Made by a program: the position numbers and the translations under genes. A stretch of 64,000 bases of DNA from Allodiplogaster sudhausi (lineage: Eukaryota > Nematoda > Chromadorea > Rhabditida > Diplogasteridae), in assembly GCA_945643635.1 (NCBI GenBank), contig CALZFC010000087.1, positions 573,501 to 637,500 of the forward strand, given 5' to 3'. The notes below the pieces were generated by a model, which worked only from the letters and a program-made list of their open reading frames with translations, made no database searches and was not told the DNA's origin. Shown here in pieces: positions 9,982 to 23,664 of the stretch. Position 1 is the stretch's first letter, and each line of letters opens with the position of its first letter.

Positions 9982-12259
9982 ATGGAAGGAAACAGCAACG
10001 TTCATGGGCTCGTCAGTCGAATGGGAAGCCAGAGATACGTGGTCGAAGGGAATCAACGCGCCAGTCATCAGAGACACTCTTTCTTGGTACTTTCTCTATC
10101 GCCGCGCAAAAAATGAGGGTTTCTTTGTTTTTAGGATGCGGGGTCTGTGAAACGTGTGAATACTCCGAGCAGTTTCCCCTCCCTCACCAATAAACAGGCA
10201 TCAACTCAACGTTATGTTGCCAATAACGGCAGACTTGTGCAGGTTTTGTATCGTCGCTGTTGTTTTGTCACAATATTCAGAAATACCTTGTTAATTTGGA
10301 CGAATCTGGATTGATGGAATGCTTTGGATGAAAGGATGCATTTAACTTATTTGTTCAGACTTTCGCGAATTCTTCTCCGATCCATTCTGGGCAATCACTG
10401 AAGAGATCATTTATGCCTGATTATCACTGTGATTTCAATCAGGTTTGTTCATGTTTTTATCAAATGGTAAAGAAAAGAATAATGACAGTCTTTGTGACTT
10501 TACGACTTCAGAGATTTGCGAAGTCTATGGATTCCAAGTCAAAGGGACTTCGACATTTTAGCACTAAAGTGTGTGAAAAAGTGAAAGAAAAAGGAAGAAC
10601 GAATTATAACGAGGTTTGCCCATTTTTCAATTTGTAATTTGTTTTTTTTTTGAATAAAATCGTAAATATTTTAACAGATTATGTATTCAAAGTGATAAAG
10701 TGGTTGTTACAATGACTTTTAAGTGTTTGATGAAAATGGCGATATCGAATTGAATTTGCTTTGAGGTGGCCGACGAACTTGTCGCTGAATACTTCGATTC
10801 TCTCAGCATGCCCTTGGCTGATTCTGTAAGTATTTCCGTTACTATTCTTCATCATACTTTTCTTCTTCTGTCGCTGCATAGTTCCATTTAACAAGTTGAA
10901 TGTTTTTTTAAGGATAAGCAAACCTACGATATGAAAAACATTCGAAGGAGAGTCTACGACGCTCTGAATGTTTTGATGGCTATGAATATAATCGAGAAGG
11001 AGAAGAAGGTTTGTATTGCGCACAAGTAGTTCATGGCAATTCTGAGTTATTTCTGTGGCTGATCACCGCGGTGTTGCAGGAAATCAGATGGGTTGGTCTG
11101 CCGACTTCTTCTCTGCAAGAATGCAGGCGACTGGAAGAGGAAAAGGCGAAGAAGGCCGAAAGAATTAAGTACGTTTATGCCTCCCCATTCGATCAATCGA
11201 TTATTTTGCCTTGCCTTGCTACAAAAATAGTTTCTTAAGGGAGAAGACTGAGACTCTGTACGATTTGGTGATGCAGTTGGTTGCGTATAAGTCACTGGTT
11301 GAGAGGAATCGCGAGAGGGAGCGAGTGGAGGGGAGGCCTCCAGAGAACTCCATCATCTATCTTCCCTATGTTGTTGTCACCACAGACAAGAGGTCTTGTC
11401 GAGAATCTCCCTTTCATCTAATTCCTTTAAACTATTCACAGAACCTGCGTGGAATGTAACATTTCTGCTGACAAAACGGAGTACGTCTTCAATTTCGATC
11501 ATCCTTTCGAGATTCAGGATGACATCGAGGTTGGAATCATTTGGTGAACTCGAGTGTAACTTCTCACTTGTGCATTGAAGGTGCTGAAGCGACTTGGCCT
11601 AGCCCACGGACTGGAGAGGGGAGATGTGCCCGAGGAAGTGAGGCCTAACATCAAAGCGTATCTCCCAGCTGCTCTACGCCCTTACGTGGATCCAATCATC
11701 AATAGTTTGTTTCTTCTTTTGCATTCCTCGTGTTAATCACCGCTTGCAGATGCCTTCAGTCTCCGTCTTCAGCAGCAGCAACAACTTGCTCAGAGGGCCT
11801 CGTTCGAGAGGAAAGTCGCGTAAGTCATGCCGAATTGAGTGGTGGAGAAGAATACTCCATTCACAGGGCACCATCTGGCATGGGAAGTGGTCGGCAAGTG
11901 GTGAGAGTGGCAGCCAGGCCCCCCGCTGTCACCACCGTCACGGCTCCGAGGTATCGGCCAGTCCCGGGAGGCACTTCATTCACTGCCTCCACTGGGTCTC
12001 GCTATGGCCCTCCCCGTTCCGTACCCTCTCACCATCCGAAACCACCCGCCCCTCCTTCCCTTTACACCCCCGCTCCCGCATACAATGGAGCCAAGCAATA
12101 CCTCCCTCCTCGTCATGCGTCTTCCTCTTCATATTCCATGCGTCCCCCTCAGGTTGGCAGCTCCTGAAAATCACGACCCATTTTGCCATGTGTTTGTAGG
12201 TGGAAGAGCGTTATGAAGAAGAATACGAAGAAGAAGAAGAGAATGTTGATTACGAGTGA
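9982..12259 (+). CDS. TFDP: E2F dimerisation partner, transcription factor DP
   Basis: DP proteins pair with E2F factors to bind E2F sites and control S-phase and cell-cycle genes in the nucleus. Twelve phase-consistent exons: 9982-10086, 10359-10442, 10512-10613, 10766-10825, 10913-11008, 11080-11168, 11240-11392, 11442-11529, 11581-11704, 11750-11819, 11867-12152, 12200-12259. Diagnostic blocks: [14 protein letters not shown] and [12 protein letters not shown] (winged-helix DNA binding), [19 protein letters not shown] (the DP signature), [12 protein letters not shown], then a coiled-coil dimerisation region and [20 protein letters not shown]. The tail has a short polyQ, a Pro/Ser/Tyr-rich stretch and an acidic C-terminus ([18 protein letters not shown]), comparable to the acidic end of vertebrate DP1. 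The start at 9982 keeps frame with the conserved exons, but an earlier exon is possible. Confidence 0.93.
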
Positions 12260-12361
12260 AGCATGATACTTTTATGCAATCTGCATACATGAAGATAAAG
12301 AGATAAAACAGCTCTGAGCAAGTAAACCACAGGTGAATAATTGCATCCTATGAGAGGAATC

Positions 12362-15300
12362 TTAGAAGGGACGGTAGGAGGGAGGGTGGCGGATGACAAT
12401 ACGGTTGCGGTGGAGAGAAGCAACGTGAGTCCACCCTTGCTGTTCTGCGATCTAAACATTATTGTCAGCACTTCCACGTATATAGAAGATTGAAAAGGAA
12501 CAGACGTCTGCGATGGCCTCTTCGTGTTGCCTCGTCTCCTTGCCAGCTGCGCTCTGTTCATCCACAAACTTCTGCAGCATTTTGAGGGAGGTGCCGAGGT
12601 GGCCGTGAGCTGCCGCTGACTTTGCAAACACAACCAGGACCTGCAGATAGGAGAGAGGGAAAAGAGGAGAGAGAGAGAGAAAGAGAGAGAGAGAGGAACC
12701 TTGGTGTCGTTGGGATCTACCCACTGAAGAAGCTGTATGAGAGCTGAATCCATCTCAGCCCGGTTCACATGGAAATCGTCGACGGGTGTATTGTCAACCG
12801 CGGTGGCAGTGTCGACTGGCGGCTCTTCCGCTTTCTCCGCAGCTTTCTCTTCATTCTGCTCGGCTGCCTCCGTGGCTTTCTCGCCATCTTCGCGCTTATC
12901 TTCTAAAACATCCACTGTATGCACAATGATTCTTCCCTTCTGTATACCTGAAACGATCTTCTTCTCCAGCAAAGGAGCGGACTGCGAGCGAAGAGACTTC
13001 GGAATGTCTCCCAGGCCAGAGATGTGCACATCCGTGAGTACGGTAGCGCGCACCAGAAGTCCATCAACTGTCGCCGCCTTTCGCTCTTCCATTTCACTGC
13101 CAGACAGAAGTCAATTATCAGGGTCAAAAAGGAAGGAAATAGATAACGGAAAGAAGAGAATGAACCTCTTGAGAGTGAGTGTCTCCAAATCGTAATCATG
13201 GCGAGCTCCGAAGTACTCGAGAACTTGGCTTGGTCGGGTCAGCTCGAGGATCTTGTCGACAATGGAAAGAAGAAGGCGTATCTGCTTCGTCGACTTCTTA
13301 ATTTTCATACAATTGCCATTCAGTCCTCCCGCCCAAGTCCCTCAGTTATAAACGACTTTTCCTCTTAAAGCCCAGACAGTCTTCGCTTAACCTGTGTTTT
13401 AGCTGCGAGTCTTCTCATGAAAGCTAGATGAATAGGGATATGATTTGGGTGTTCCTTCGCGAGTTCATCATAAATATTCTGAGCAGTCGCATCTTCTTTC
13501 GTCTTCTCAATCCAATCAATACGTACATCTCTCAGAGCATCTCAAAGGATTTCATCAACAAATTAATCCATAGGTGGCAAAAATCCTTCAAATCATAACA
13601 TATAAATTAATTACCCGCCATCTCGCTTTCCTGGCTCTTCTTTGGCGCCGAAAGTGTAACCATGGAGAGTCCCTTTGCCTGCCTCTTACCGTACTCGTTC
13701 AGGGTGTATGTCACGGGGATCGCGGCAGAAGTCGCGGCCTGAAGTTAAGAAAATGGTGAGGAAAGAGAGAGGGGGGGGGGCGGGTGGGAGACGTGAAACA
13801 AGAGAAAGAGAGAGCAGAGAGAGAAAGGATAGAGGAGGCGGGTGAGAGACGTGAAACAAGAGAAAGAAAGGAGAGAGAGGAGAGAGAATACAGAAGAATC
13901 ATCTATCTTCCTTCTGAATACGCCGTCGACGTCGAGTATTCAGGAGTTTGGAAGAGTGCGCTGACTAAAGGAAGTCAAGAAGACGTAAAATGGAAGGGGA
14001 TCGCAAGTAAATGTGAAAAAGGGAGAGAGGAAGAATGAAAAAAGCACCCGCCTTCAAGTCATTGTCTCCGAAGACGTGGAAGTGACCGCGGAGGAAGCTC
14101 CCGGCTGCTACTCCCTTCGGCAGTCTGCCACGTATAGAGTAGATGATGAAGAAGTTCAAGAAGGAAAGACTAGAAACAGAACTCACTTGTCATCAGGGAC
14201 ATGGGCGACGTAGAAGTTAAGTTGACGGCCAGGAGGAAGGATCTGGGCTGAGGAGGAGGAGATCTTCTTCGATGATTCAGAGTCGAGGAGAGCGGCGGGA
14301 GTAGGGTAGAGGTCCAAGGAAACAGCAGAAGGGAGACGAGTCACCACACTTCAAAAGAAACATGGAGAGAGGGCAGGGGCGAACATTCAATGCCATACAA
14401 TTCTCATTTCAAGAACCTTATGTGATTCATTAAAAATCACTGCTAAAAAAGAACGAAAAGACAAGAAAATGAAGGAACTTGAGCGGAAGATCTCGCAGTT
14501 TCTCAAGCAAAGCATCGGATGGATGTCTGATTTGGACTTGTACTTTGTGCTCTCCCTTCTCCAGCTTGAATGAATACTGAAAAGGACCAGGCTGAGTTGC
14601 TTCCACTTCAAATGTACTCTCACTAAGAGAAACAGCCAATACTCACTCGATTGGCAAAGCTGCTGGCCATGGCCACGAATTCTTTGCTTGCTGAGAAGAC
14701 TTGGATGAGAAGACAGTCTAATGGCGACTCGTAGAGATAGTCAGAAATTCCGCCAATTTCGAACGACAACTCCGACGACTTGGCAACTAAAGGTAATTTA
14801 CAATTTACCTCATAAGGGATTGGCCTACCCTATGGAAATAGATGACAATGACTCGTGATTTTCTGAAAGCCAAGAGTCAACACATGCCCGTGTGGATTGA
14901 TTCGGCTCATTGGCCTCCCATTGGGACAGACTTTCGCACAAAAAGAGAAAGATCTCTGGATTTTCTTCAAAACTTGAAAAGAAAGATACCATTGAGTTTG
15001 TAAGAGAGAAGAATACGATGAATGACAGTTCCGTCGACGAAGACATCCCTCTCAGACAACGCGTTCAGCTTCACTTCCGAGGGACGAAGAACGCAAATGG
15101 CGTGGCGTAGGCTCAGATTTGGAAGCACCTGCACAAATCAATTATACTCCATTTACTCCTGAAAGGAATCAAATATATTAAAGTGACCTCCACTGCATCT
15201 CTTTCCCAAGCTCGAATGTGGATGTGATTGAAAGCGTCTGCATTGCTCTTAAATCATTACTACATTTTCAAAGTCTCGATCCGACTGAACAATGTGAAAA

Positions 15301-15366
15301 ATCATAAGAGACGAATAGAATGAGAACGACAAAGAGGGAAGAAGACCAAAGGTGAGAGAGAGAGGT

Positions 15367-15410
<44 letters not shown>

Positions 15411-18400
15411 TATGGCATGCCAGGTTAATAGAGCGAGGAGCGAAGACGCCGACGAATTGTAGTTGCATGTCAAGAATGGCAGGCGGAGAATTGCGTTGCC
15501 AACTGCGGGAGACGCACACCTATTCAGACAAAGATTGAAGAATGATAATCAGAAAGAGGGAGGGGAGGGGAGAGAGAGACCTCGAGTGTCCTGGCGGAGA
15601 TAACCCCGAAGCCGCGGTGGAATTCCTTTGCCTCCGGCTGCCAGAGCTGCAACGAGAGGGATCCTTTTAGTGTTTCAGAAAAGGAGAAAGAGGGACAATT
15701 AATCCCAGTTCCAGCATGCCCCTCCCGGCTGACTCGGTGAACTTCGTGGTCTCGGAATGCACGATGAGGAGGAAGCTGTGAGCAGTGGACGACGAAGGGA
15801 GTGGGTGGGTCGGTCTCCTTCCTGTCCACTGGTGCCAGGTGGACAACTTAAGCACTCTTATCTCAAGTCGCGCACTCTTTCTGACATGCTTGTCTTAATG
15901 TCAAATGATCTTAAATACTCTTTCATATTAAAAAAAAACCTAAACAAATAAAGGTATCTGATTTTAATTACCACATTACAGGGAACTACAATGTATTAAC
16001 TGACAGCGAAAAGTACAGTTCCAAACTCACTGGCTGCAGTGGCATCTCCGGGGACTTGGATGAAGACTCTCTGAGGCTGTCCCTGTGGGCATTCCAGCCG
16101 CTGCCTGTAAACGGTTGCTCCTTCTGGGACTCTAGCTGGCACGATGATAGTGACGGGAACTCGCGCCACAGGTCCCAGCTCTTCCCCGTGCTTGGCATCC
16201 AATACTTCCACCTAATAAACGGGGGACATCCTCTTGAACAGGAGACGAGAGACGAGAAGAAAAGAGGAGAGAGAAGACAGGAGAAGAGAGGGAAAAGAAA
16301 AGAGGAGAGAAGAGGATACGATAGGAGTATAGAGGAGAGAGGAAGGGAGAGCACCTCTGCATAGTGGACGCGGTTGGCCTCCAGGCCAGTGGGATCGACA
16401 TCGAGAGAAAACTTGGAGGGAGCATTGGACAGCACGAGATGGTTGGGAGTGCGCAGCCAGGGGGCCGTAGAACGCAAGAGAAGGTGTTTCTCCAGCTGCA
16501 CTCCCTCGGTCGCCTCTGCAAACTCCGTCATCTCCACAAAGGAGAGCACGAATGACATTCCAGTACATCCAGGAAGAAACAATGGTCGGAAAATTTAAAT
16601 ATGGATCAGAAAAAGGATATATATTTTTTCCTCTTTCACAACAACAAGTTTTAGAATACAGGCATAATTGTCGGCACACCTTCGGAAACAGCAAACCACC
16701 AAAAAGCTGACCATCTTTTCCGAATACCGGGGAGAGGGAAACAGTGAACTGCTGGGGAGAGCAGACGTCTCTCCACTCTCGCAGATAAACACCGCGAGTT
16801 GTGGGGTGCCCGGTGCGGCTGCAGCGCACCTAAATTCAGAGGAATAAGCTAGAGAAGAGACTCAAACAGATCTATCGACCTCAATCGATCTCAGCTTCGC
16901 AGGCACCGCATCTTCCGGCATCTCTGACAGAAATTTGTAGGCTCGCTCTATCTGAAAAAAAGTAGATAAATTTGAAAAATAATGAAAAGAAAGTTTTAAA
17001 ACTGTGAACATAACCTGAAGGAGTCCGTGTCCAATTGAGAGTTTGTCAGGGACGGAAGAGGGGAAGAGTGCGGAATTCTCGAGAGCCAGTCTGATCTGGA
17101 AGACCGAGAAAGAACGGTCGAGCTTGAGCAGACCGGAGAGTAGACAAGCCACGCCCCCCGCAGCATTCGGACAGGACATTGAAGTGCCATTCATCAACTG
17201 AGTTGCACGACGACAGAATAGAGGAACTCCCGTGACTGCCGCGCCAGGGGCTGAGATGCACACTCCCAGGCTGCCATCCACTCTGAATCAATCTTCTCTC
17301 TCTCCCTCTCTTTCTCTGCTTAAGATTCCATCTCGCTTATAAGTGAATTCTTGGCTAACGCTGGGCCTCGAGCTGACCAGCTGAAGAGATTGGCAGGGAC
17401 GCTGTCGAAGACTCCGTACATGGGGTCTGCCATCTCAGGAGTGAGATATGCGCCGACTCCTAAAGAGGGAGTCGTTCTCTTCCAAATCTACCAAGTGTGC
17501 TCTCACCAATGACATTCTCAGTAGTTCCTCCTGGACAGCCGACAGAGGAGAGGGCGGGGCCAGAGTTGCCGGCAGAGCACATGAACACCACGTTGTGCTT
17601 CTCGATCAGCTCGCGTGCGGCTTGGATAATTCGGCTGAAAAGGCACTTCTCTTCCCTTGTCTCTTTTACGATAGAATTTCCCAAAAAGTTGCTCTGTAAA
17701 CGAGAATAACCAAAAAGTACAGTATTCAACTTTAAAACATTCTATTTTTTCGTCCGAAATTTTCTGGAATGAGTCGGTATAAAAAAAACGACAGTGATAA
17801 GTGAGAAATGTGCGTTAGCTAATGAGAGAGAAGCAATGAAAAGGAATGAAAAAGAAGCAAACCCTTGATTGGCGAAGGCGCTGCTCTCCCCAAATGACAT
17901 GTTGATGATGTTAACATTCCTCTGAGCACAGATGTCAAAGGCCCGAGTCAGTGCCTGTCCAGTCTCCATTGCACTCAACCGAGTGTCACCAATGTTGATT
18001 GAGATGATCTACAAGAAGAGAAGTAGAAGAATGGAAAAGGGAGTGAAGAGAGGGAATGTACCTGAACACCGGGAGCGAGTCCATTCTTGGCCGGTTGGTC
18101 GGGGAAGAAGCCTCCGGCTATGTTAGCCACGTGGCTTCCGTGCGTACTGGAGGGAACGCAGATCTCCACTCGCTTGCCGGAAGTGGCGATGTTGAAGCAG
18201 AACGACAGGTTGTCTACAGAACAGCAAACACAATTCTTCTTTTGACGTTCCCTTGTAATAAACTTAAGATACTAACAGTCGTTAACGAAATCTTTCTCAA
18301 AGTTTTGAAAGGAATGCAACAGAGAAGCCTATTAATATCTATTAACAATACAATAGAATTTAGGATCTTCGTTAAACCTTGCTCGGTCAGCTTAGCATAT

Positions 18401-19480
18401 TCTCCACTGGTACGGAAGCTGGTCATTGGCTGGCAGAGAGAGAGACGGCCACGGAATGAAATGTCCAGGCACGCCCTGTTAAAGATGCTTTGGAAAGCTA
18501 AGCCATTTGTAAAATGAACAAGAGATATACGTTAAAGGAACTAAATGAACTGGAAATAACACTATAACGAACATCCACTTGTCTCCGTCAAACCAGACAA
18601 CGACATCGGCCACGGGTCCCTTGTCCTCCACTTTCTCTTGCGCACGAAGAAATTCGAGGTTGCATGCGAGATTCTCACGCTCCAGTTTGTCCGACTACAA
18701 CACTTTTATTTATATCGTGTACATTCTATAGCAAGAAAAATTGAAGAGAACATAAATTTAAAGAGCATACCAATTTTTCAGAGTTTCCGCCAACGGCTTC
18801 CTCATGACTGGAAAGAAGTCGGAGAGAGTCTGCAGTGGCAAGCGCTTGGCTGCTCTTCCACAGCTCTTCCTTCCGCTCCTTCTTCACAGTCGAGAGAAGA
18901 TTCTTTGGATAAAATTCGTAGATTGCCTTGAACCCGAGATGATACTTCCCTGATGGATTTGTCCAAGTTGGAGGGATCTGGAATGTATTAGTTTGCGATT
19001 TTGGGGGAGAAGGAATGAAATGAACCTTAAGTTTCCTGCCAGTGAGGCCAAGAAGAATGCCGTCCTCTGCACTCCGAATTGTGGTGGTCTCCACATCGCC
19101 CGCGCCAGTTGCATCCAGACAGTCAAGCAGCTTGCGCTTCTTATCACTCGTCACCTTAATCTTCATCATAAACTGCTGCTGAAAACGAATGTCTATTCAA
19201 ATGAGAATAAAGATTCTGCGCACAGACCTTCATCCCCGGCAATGCAGGGTCTACTCCAGTGTCTAGCACGGCCATAATCACTCCGCGACCATCAAACTCC
19301 GGGTTCTTCTCGAGGAAGGATGCCTTACAAGCGAACTATTAAGTTCCATTCAAAAGGACGAAAAGAATAAACCTGTTGGGTTTCTTGTTTTGGCATGAGA
19401 AGTTCGACTGGGAATCCGACCATTTCACCCGGCGATGCACTTTCATTCAACGAAGAGTCATCCGCCTGACGATCCTCCAT
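12362..19480 (-). CDS. TPP2: Tripeptidyl-peptidase II (full-length copy)
   Basis: TPP2 is a giant cytosolic subtilisin-type peptidase that removes tripeptides from N-termini downstream of the proteasome. The start at 19480 gives an N-terminus ending [15 protein letters not shown]. Catalytic residues are all present: Asp in AVLDTGVDP (about 19270), His in [13 protein letters not shown] (about 18150), oxyanion Asn in MCSAGNSGP, and Ser in [13 protein letters not shown] (about 17190). Early exons: 19480-19373, 19323-19228, about 19181-19027 and about 18978-18772. Downstream blocks match the family, such as [20 protein letters not shown]. The final exon reads GWTHVASL and ends HPPSYRPF, like the GWTHCASF...PPDYCVF end of the human protein. 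An acidic Lys/Glu insert precedes the last exons. Many introns are short and several hold GA (sense CT) tracts. The part upstream of 18065 belongs to the duplicated block. Confidence 0.93.
13755..13895. repeat. GA-rich tract in a TPP2 intron
   Basis: The + strand is purine-rich with a run of nine or more G and a short repeated segment (GAGACGTGAAACAAGAGAAAG occurs twice, about 60 bp apart). On the TPP2 sense strand it is CT-rich. Similar tracts lie at about 12660-12700, 15355-15403 and 16240-16335. Confidence 0.85.
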
Positions 19481-20009
19481 CTTCACAGAACTTATGCAGC
19501 GGATTTGATTGTATCTGCGATGAGTTGAAAAGATAGAATGAGAATGACAAATCAGAAGATGACAACCTGAGAAGAGAAAGAGTGCTGCGTGAACGAAGGG
19601 GAAAAGAGTGAATACGCGTGGAGAAAGAGAAGCGGCTCGCGAGCACTGATGCCGCAACCCGTAAAGCCAAGTTGGCACCGATTCTGTAAGGAGCAACAAC
19701 CAGAAGGCCGCGGTATCACCAACTCCTCTAATCTAGTGTCATATTCGAATAACACAGCATACTGTGGCTAAATGTCAGACTTCCATTTAACTGAACATAA
19801 AAAGTATTCTCGTTCGCTGTGTCAAATGAACACTCTTCAGTCTGCCGGAATGTGTTTAAGAAAAAAACACCAATATTTACTATACAAAGTCATTAACAAA
19901 CGAACTTTCAGTTAATTTACAGATTAAGTCCAGAAATCTAGAAGAACATTTGGAAAAAAAAATTTGGTGAAAATTAATCAGGTAGAGAATTTTTTTGCAT
20001 CTTCTGCGT
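19481..20009. other. TPP2 upstream / CNTD1 3' region
   Basis: This 0.5-kb gap separates the TPP2 start codon from the stop codon of CNTD1, both on the minus strand. It should hold the TPP2 promoter and the CNTD1 3' UTR. No other coding signal is seen. An identical copy lies at 27064-27592. Confidence 0.5.
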
Positions 20010-22123
20010 TCATAGGTTATACAAGATGGTATCATTTAGCGAAGTGGGGACAACGTGAGGAGAGAGTTGCACGGGTGGTGAGACAAGAGATTTCTTTTGG
20101 TGTTCATGAGAGGAGTTCTCCGTTTCCCTCGTAGATCTCTCTGCTGTAGAGAGCAGAGATATGCCCAGTTGGTGGATGTCTTCTCTGGAGACACGACAAA
20201 TGCGCTCCAGCTCGCCAGCAATCTCAAAACAGCCTGTCACGCAAGCATGGCAAAGATATCAGCAAAAATTCAGTGAAGCAAACAAACTTCACCGGCGTTT
20301 AACCTAACATGAGAGAGAGGGTATTTAAAAAAGGGACCGCCACACAACTTACGTTTTTACTGTTGATAATTTCACTCATGGCTGTTCGAAATTATATCTC
20401 ACGCCGGTTATAACTCGTAAAATGCATGTATCAACCAGAAGTATTGCGGCCATGAGGACATGAGTTAAAAGAGACCTCTTCACCAGCAGCATGACTAATA
20501 GAGCAAGACACCGCGGCAGAGATGAGTCCGCAACCAAGAAGAATCCAATCAGTACGAAGTCGCGCCTTCGTTTCCCTTAATTCCATTATTTCTTCAAAGT
20601 TCAACCCCCCCCCTTCCCTTTAATGCGGGCGGCTGCAACCTCCTCTGGTATTTCAGCGAGAAATAAGGACAGCAAAACAATATGTGCTGAGAGCTGGATA
20701 AATCTATTAAATCTAACCATGGAATTCTTTGGGGTCGACAAGGTTAACGGGTCGAAGAGGTTAGGGCTCTTATGAAAATAATAGACAACGCGAATTAAAA
20801 ATAAACTTCATAGTGATATTAAGGTGCGTTCTTGCAAAAGGAATTCTTCCAAAATAAACTTTTCTTTTCTATGGTTACGACAATGACGAAGTTGTAACAA
20901 TTGAAGTTAGACCAACCCAGTCATGGACCCCCGTTCAGAGAGTTGGATGAAGTGGTCGTAGACTCGCTCTCCGTCGATAAAGAAGACGTCCAGGAGTGCC
21001 ATCACGAAATTCCAGACGCTGTTGGGATCTCTCTCCCTGCTCCAGCCGCGCCAAGACTGCTGCAGCACCTTCAATTCTGGCTATTTCATTCAATGCTAAA
21101 ATTATTTCATCTGGAATTACACATTTTGCGAATGTATAGAATAAATACCAATGAATTATTTTCGCTTCTGTTACAGCGAACCTTTTAATTCTGGATTTAT
21201 AACACCCTAAATTATGTGAAACAAACCTTAAAAAGTGATTCGGCATAAACTAGAGGAGTTCGTGGAAGTACGTAGCCAATGGTCTTCAAGACGCGAAGCT
21301 CAGACTTCAAAATCGCCTGGGACGTGTAAGGGCAGCCCAGCTGCCGGAGGCATCTTTCCATTTGACGGGTCGACAACGACTGCATATAATAAATTGACAG
21401 ATCACCGGAACAGAATATATTCACTGGACACCAAGAAACATATTTTGAGGGAAAAAAGATCACCACGCGTGAACATGAACGTAAGAATGGACACGAACAT
21501 TATGATAATTGTGTTCCTTCGAGGCGATTTGAATTGCCGCGCACATCCGCAACGAAAGTTGCCTGCAGTGGATTTACAAGGAATGAAATGACAAAAAACT
21601 GGACAAAATGCAACCTCGATATATTGGTCTCAACTTTCGCCCACTCTTCTCTGCGTACGGACGACTGAATCTTCAGCTTGGCCAGAAATGCATTCATTTG
21701 CTTCGTGTGATTCCGCATGAATCTAAACATTACACTAATTAGTGGTTTTGGACAATTGTGTATTTCATAAATGGAAAATACTATAATCATTTACAAACTA
21801 ACACGTCAAAGATCATGGCAGCAGAGTAGCGAACTTCGTGAGGCAGACGAAGTCGCACGCAGAGAGTGAAGATGAACTGAACGCTTCTCGAATCGAGGTA
21901 GCACAGGTTGTCAGCATCAACATTTTTACGACGTGCTGAAGAACAAATACACTTAAATATTTCCCAGCAAAATGTGCTGATAGAACGTGCAATAACCGTC
22001 GTTTTCCTTCTTAAGTTCAATAATCCAGTCGGAGATGTAGTCCGCAGGCAGCGCGCCAGTAGTTTCCAAAAAGTACGCGTCCAGCAGATTCGGTTCATGT
22101 GTCTGCTTCAAAATCAGAAGCAT
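20010..22123 (-). CDS. CNTD1: Cyclin N-terminal domain-containing protein 1 (copy 1)
   Basis: CNTD1 is a divergent cyclin that promotes meiotic crossover maturation, acting with HEI10/RNF212-type factors. First exon 22123-21997 (MLLILKQTHEPN start), second from 21935 (ARRKNVDADN, then SVQFIFTLCVRL, like the human IVEFVFLLSEQW block). Later exons include RMCAAIQIASK (human VSCVQLASK), then QMERCLRQLGCPYTSQAILK and SELRVLKTIGYVLPRTPLVY (human SELDVLKSLNFRINLPTPLAY), which is the strongest match. A further exon gives ALLDVFFIDGERVYDHFIQL, and the C-terminal exon gives GCFEIAGELERICRVSREDI, ending at 20010. Cyclin-box helices are recognisable, but no kinase partner can be assigned. All of it is duplicated at 27593-29706. 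Confidence 0.85.
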
Positions 22124-23169
22124 AGCTAAACATGAATTCAAGCTACAAAAAAAAAAAGTAAAAAAACAAAAGGTGGCTGACAGGGACAGAACAGGCGACC
22201 CCGTCATGGAGTTGATATCCGATTTTCGCTTGTGAGTTCGGCATAAATGAATGGCGAATATACCACCCAGAAGAGGCCTACGAAGAATTGCACACTGTCT
22301 GGAATCTGGAATTCTAGAAAACTGCTAATGTAAGATGCTTCAGGAGCTCTTGAACCATATCCTATTGATCACACTAAATACAAAATAAAAATTTGACTAC
22401 GCAACTTGATCCACACGAAAGATGATCTAAACCGAATATCAAACCACCTAGCTGTATTTATTATGACACAACACAAAACTTCCATATTTCTCATTCATTT
22501 GATGGTCTACATAGGTTTAGCATAGAACTTGGCTGTTGAAAGCTCATGCTGCAGCCATTGAAAATCTCGCTTCGCTGGGTATTATGCCACATATTTGTTG
22601 GTGCTTGCCAGGGTATTATGCCTTTCCGATGCATCACATCGAAGGTTGCATGATATCCAAAAATGTTATCATTTATTCAGTCGACGCATTAACGTTTATT
22701 TGTACGTTTCGAATTGGCATACCGTTTTCAATCTTAAGAACAATGAATGGGAGAACACACGAATACTGAAATAAATCCTTCATGTAAACACGATTTATAA
22801 CTGGATACAAAGCATGGCAAATTCATTACTGGTGAAGCATAATAATGCGCATTAACCGTCAATAGTAAAGCTACCCGCAGAAACACAAAGACAGTGCTTC
22901 GAATTAAAATGTTACTACAATACAGAAACATAATAAAAGGGTTACACAGGGCAACAAGAACTCAGGAGTGTTCATTTTGAGTTAATAAATCTTCGACAAT
23001 TTAAAGCACCATGTTAGAAATATAAGGAAAACTTTTCATCAACGAATATTATGACCAGTGCAAACAATACTATATAAAAGGAAAAGCAAAGTTCCCTACA
23101 TATTTGAAAGATAATAAAAAATATATAAAAAGAGAAGAATATACCAATCATTAAGAAGTCATGCATAAC
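22124..23169. other. Gene-poor interval upstream of CNTD1
   Basis: About 1 kb of AT-rich sequence with no convincing exon on either strand. It probably holds the CNTD1 promoter and 5' UTR and the 3' UTR of the next small gene. The identical copy is 29707-30752. Confidence 0.5.
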
Positions 23170-23542
23170 CTAGGCCTTTTGAATGAAAGTTTCTTGTTGT
23201 TGCGTCTGAGCAAGGGAAGAAGAATTCCGTTGCCTCTCCTTCCGCCTTCTCCACCAAACAGCGAGACAGCAGCAAGGAGAACAGAAACAAATCAAGCAGC
23301 AACAGCTCAGAACAGCCACGACGAACACCAGAGTCAAGATGATCATCCTGCAAGCCATTCATGCTACTCCCTCTTCCATCTTACTTCTTCTCATTATCAT
23401 TCAGATATCAGGTTAAAGGTAAAGATCTCAGCACTAACCAGATCGTAACTCGATATTCCAAAGGCAGCTGTTCATACGCAAAGTTGGCAATATTAACGGC
23501 ATTTTCATAGACAAAGTTGATGATGGAAGTTAGGAGATCCAT
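23170..23542 (-). CDS. Small single-pass membrane protein with Cys-rich juxtamembrane segment (copy 1)
   Basis: Not recognised. Two exons (23542-23439 and 23347-23170) join in phase through a GT-AG intron to give 93 residues. The start MDLLTSIINFVYENAVNIAN forms an amphipathic N-terminal segment. A transmembrane helix follows (IILTLVFVVAVLSCCCLICF), then CSPCCCLAVWWRRRKERQR, a palmitoylation-like Cys cluster and a strongly basic stop-transfer, and a polar Q-rich tail ending QKA. The layout is like small integral membrane (SMIM-type) proteins, but I see no sequence match to a named one. No signal peptide is seen, so N-out or N-in topology is open. The duplicated copy is 30753-31125. Confidence 0.55.
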
Positions 23543-23659
23543 GGCAGTGGTCAATGGGATAACGGCATGAGATGAAGCTGAGAACAGGGAAGAAGGCGGG
23601 CACTAGAATGCGCTGCACGCAAGGGAGAGGGAGATATACATTAAGCAATTGGAGAGAAA

Positions 23660-23664
23660 GACGA

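Noticed and set aside
12250..13092. A single 280-codon minus-strand gene
   Set aside because: The frame merges real TPP2 exons with introns read through by chance; TPP2 homology shows splicing and a different final frame (GWTHVASL...).
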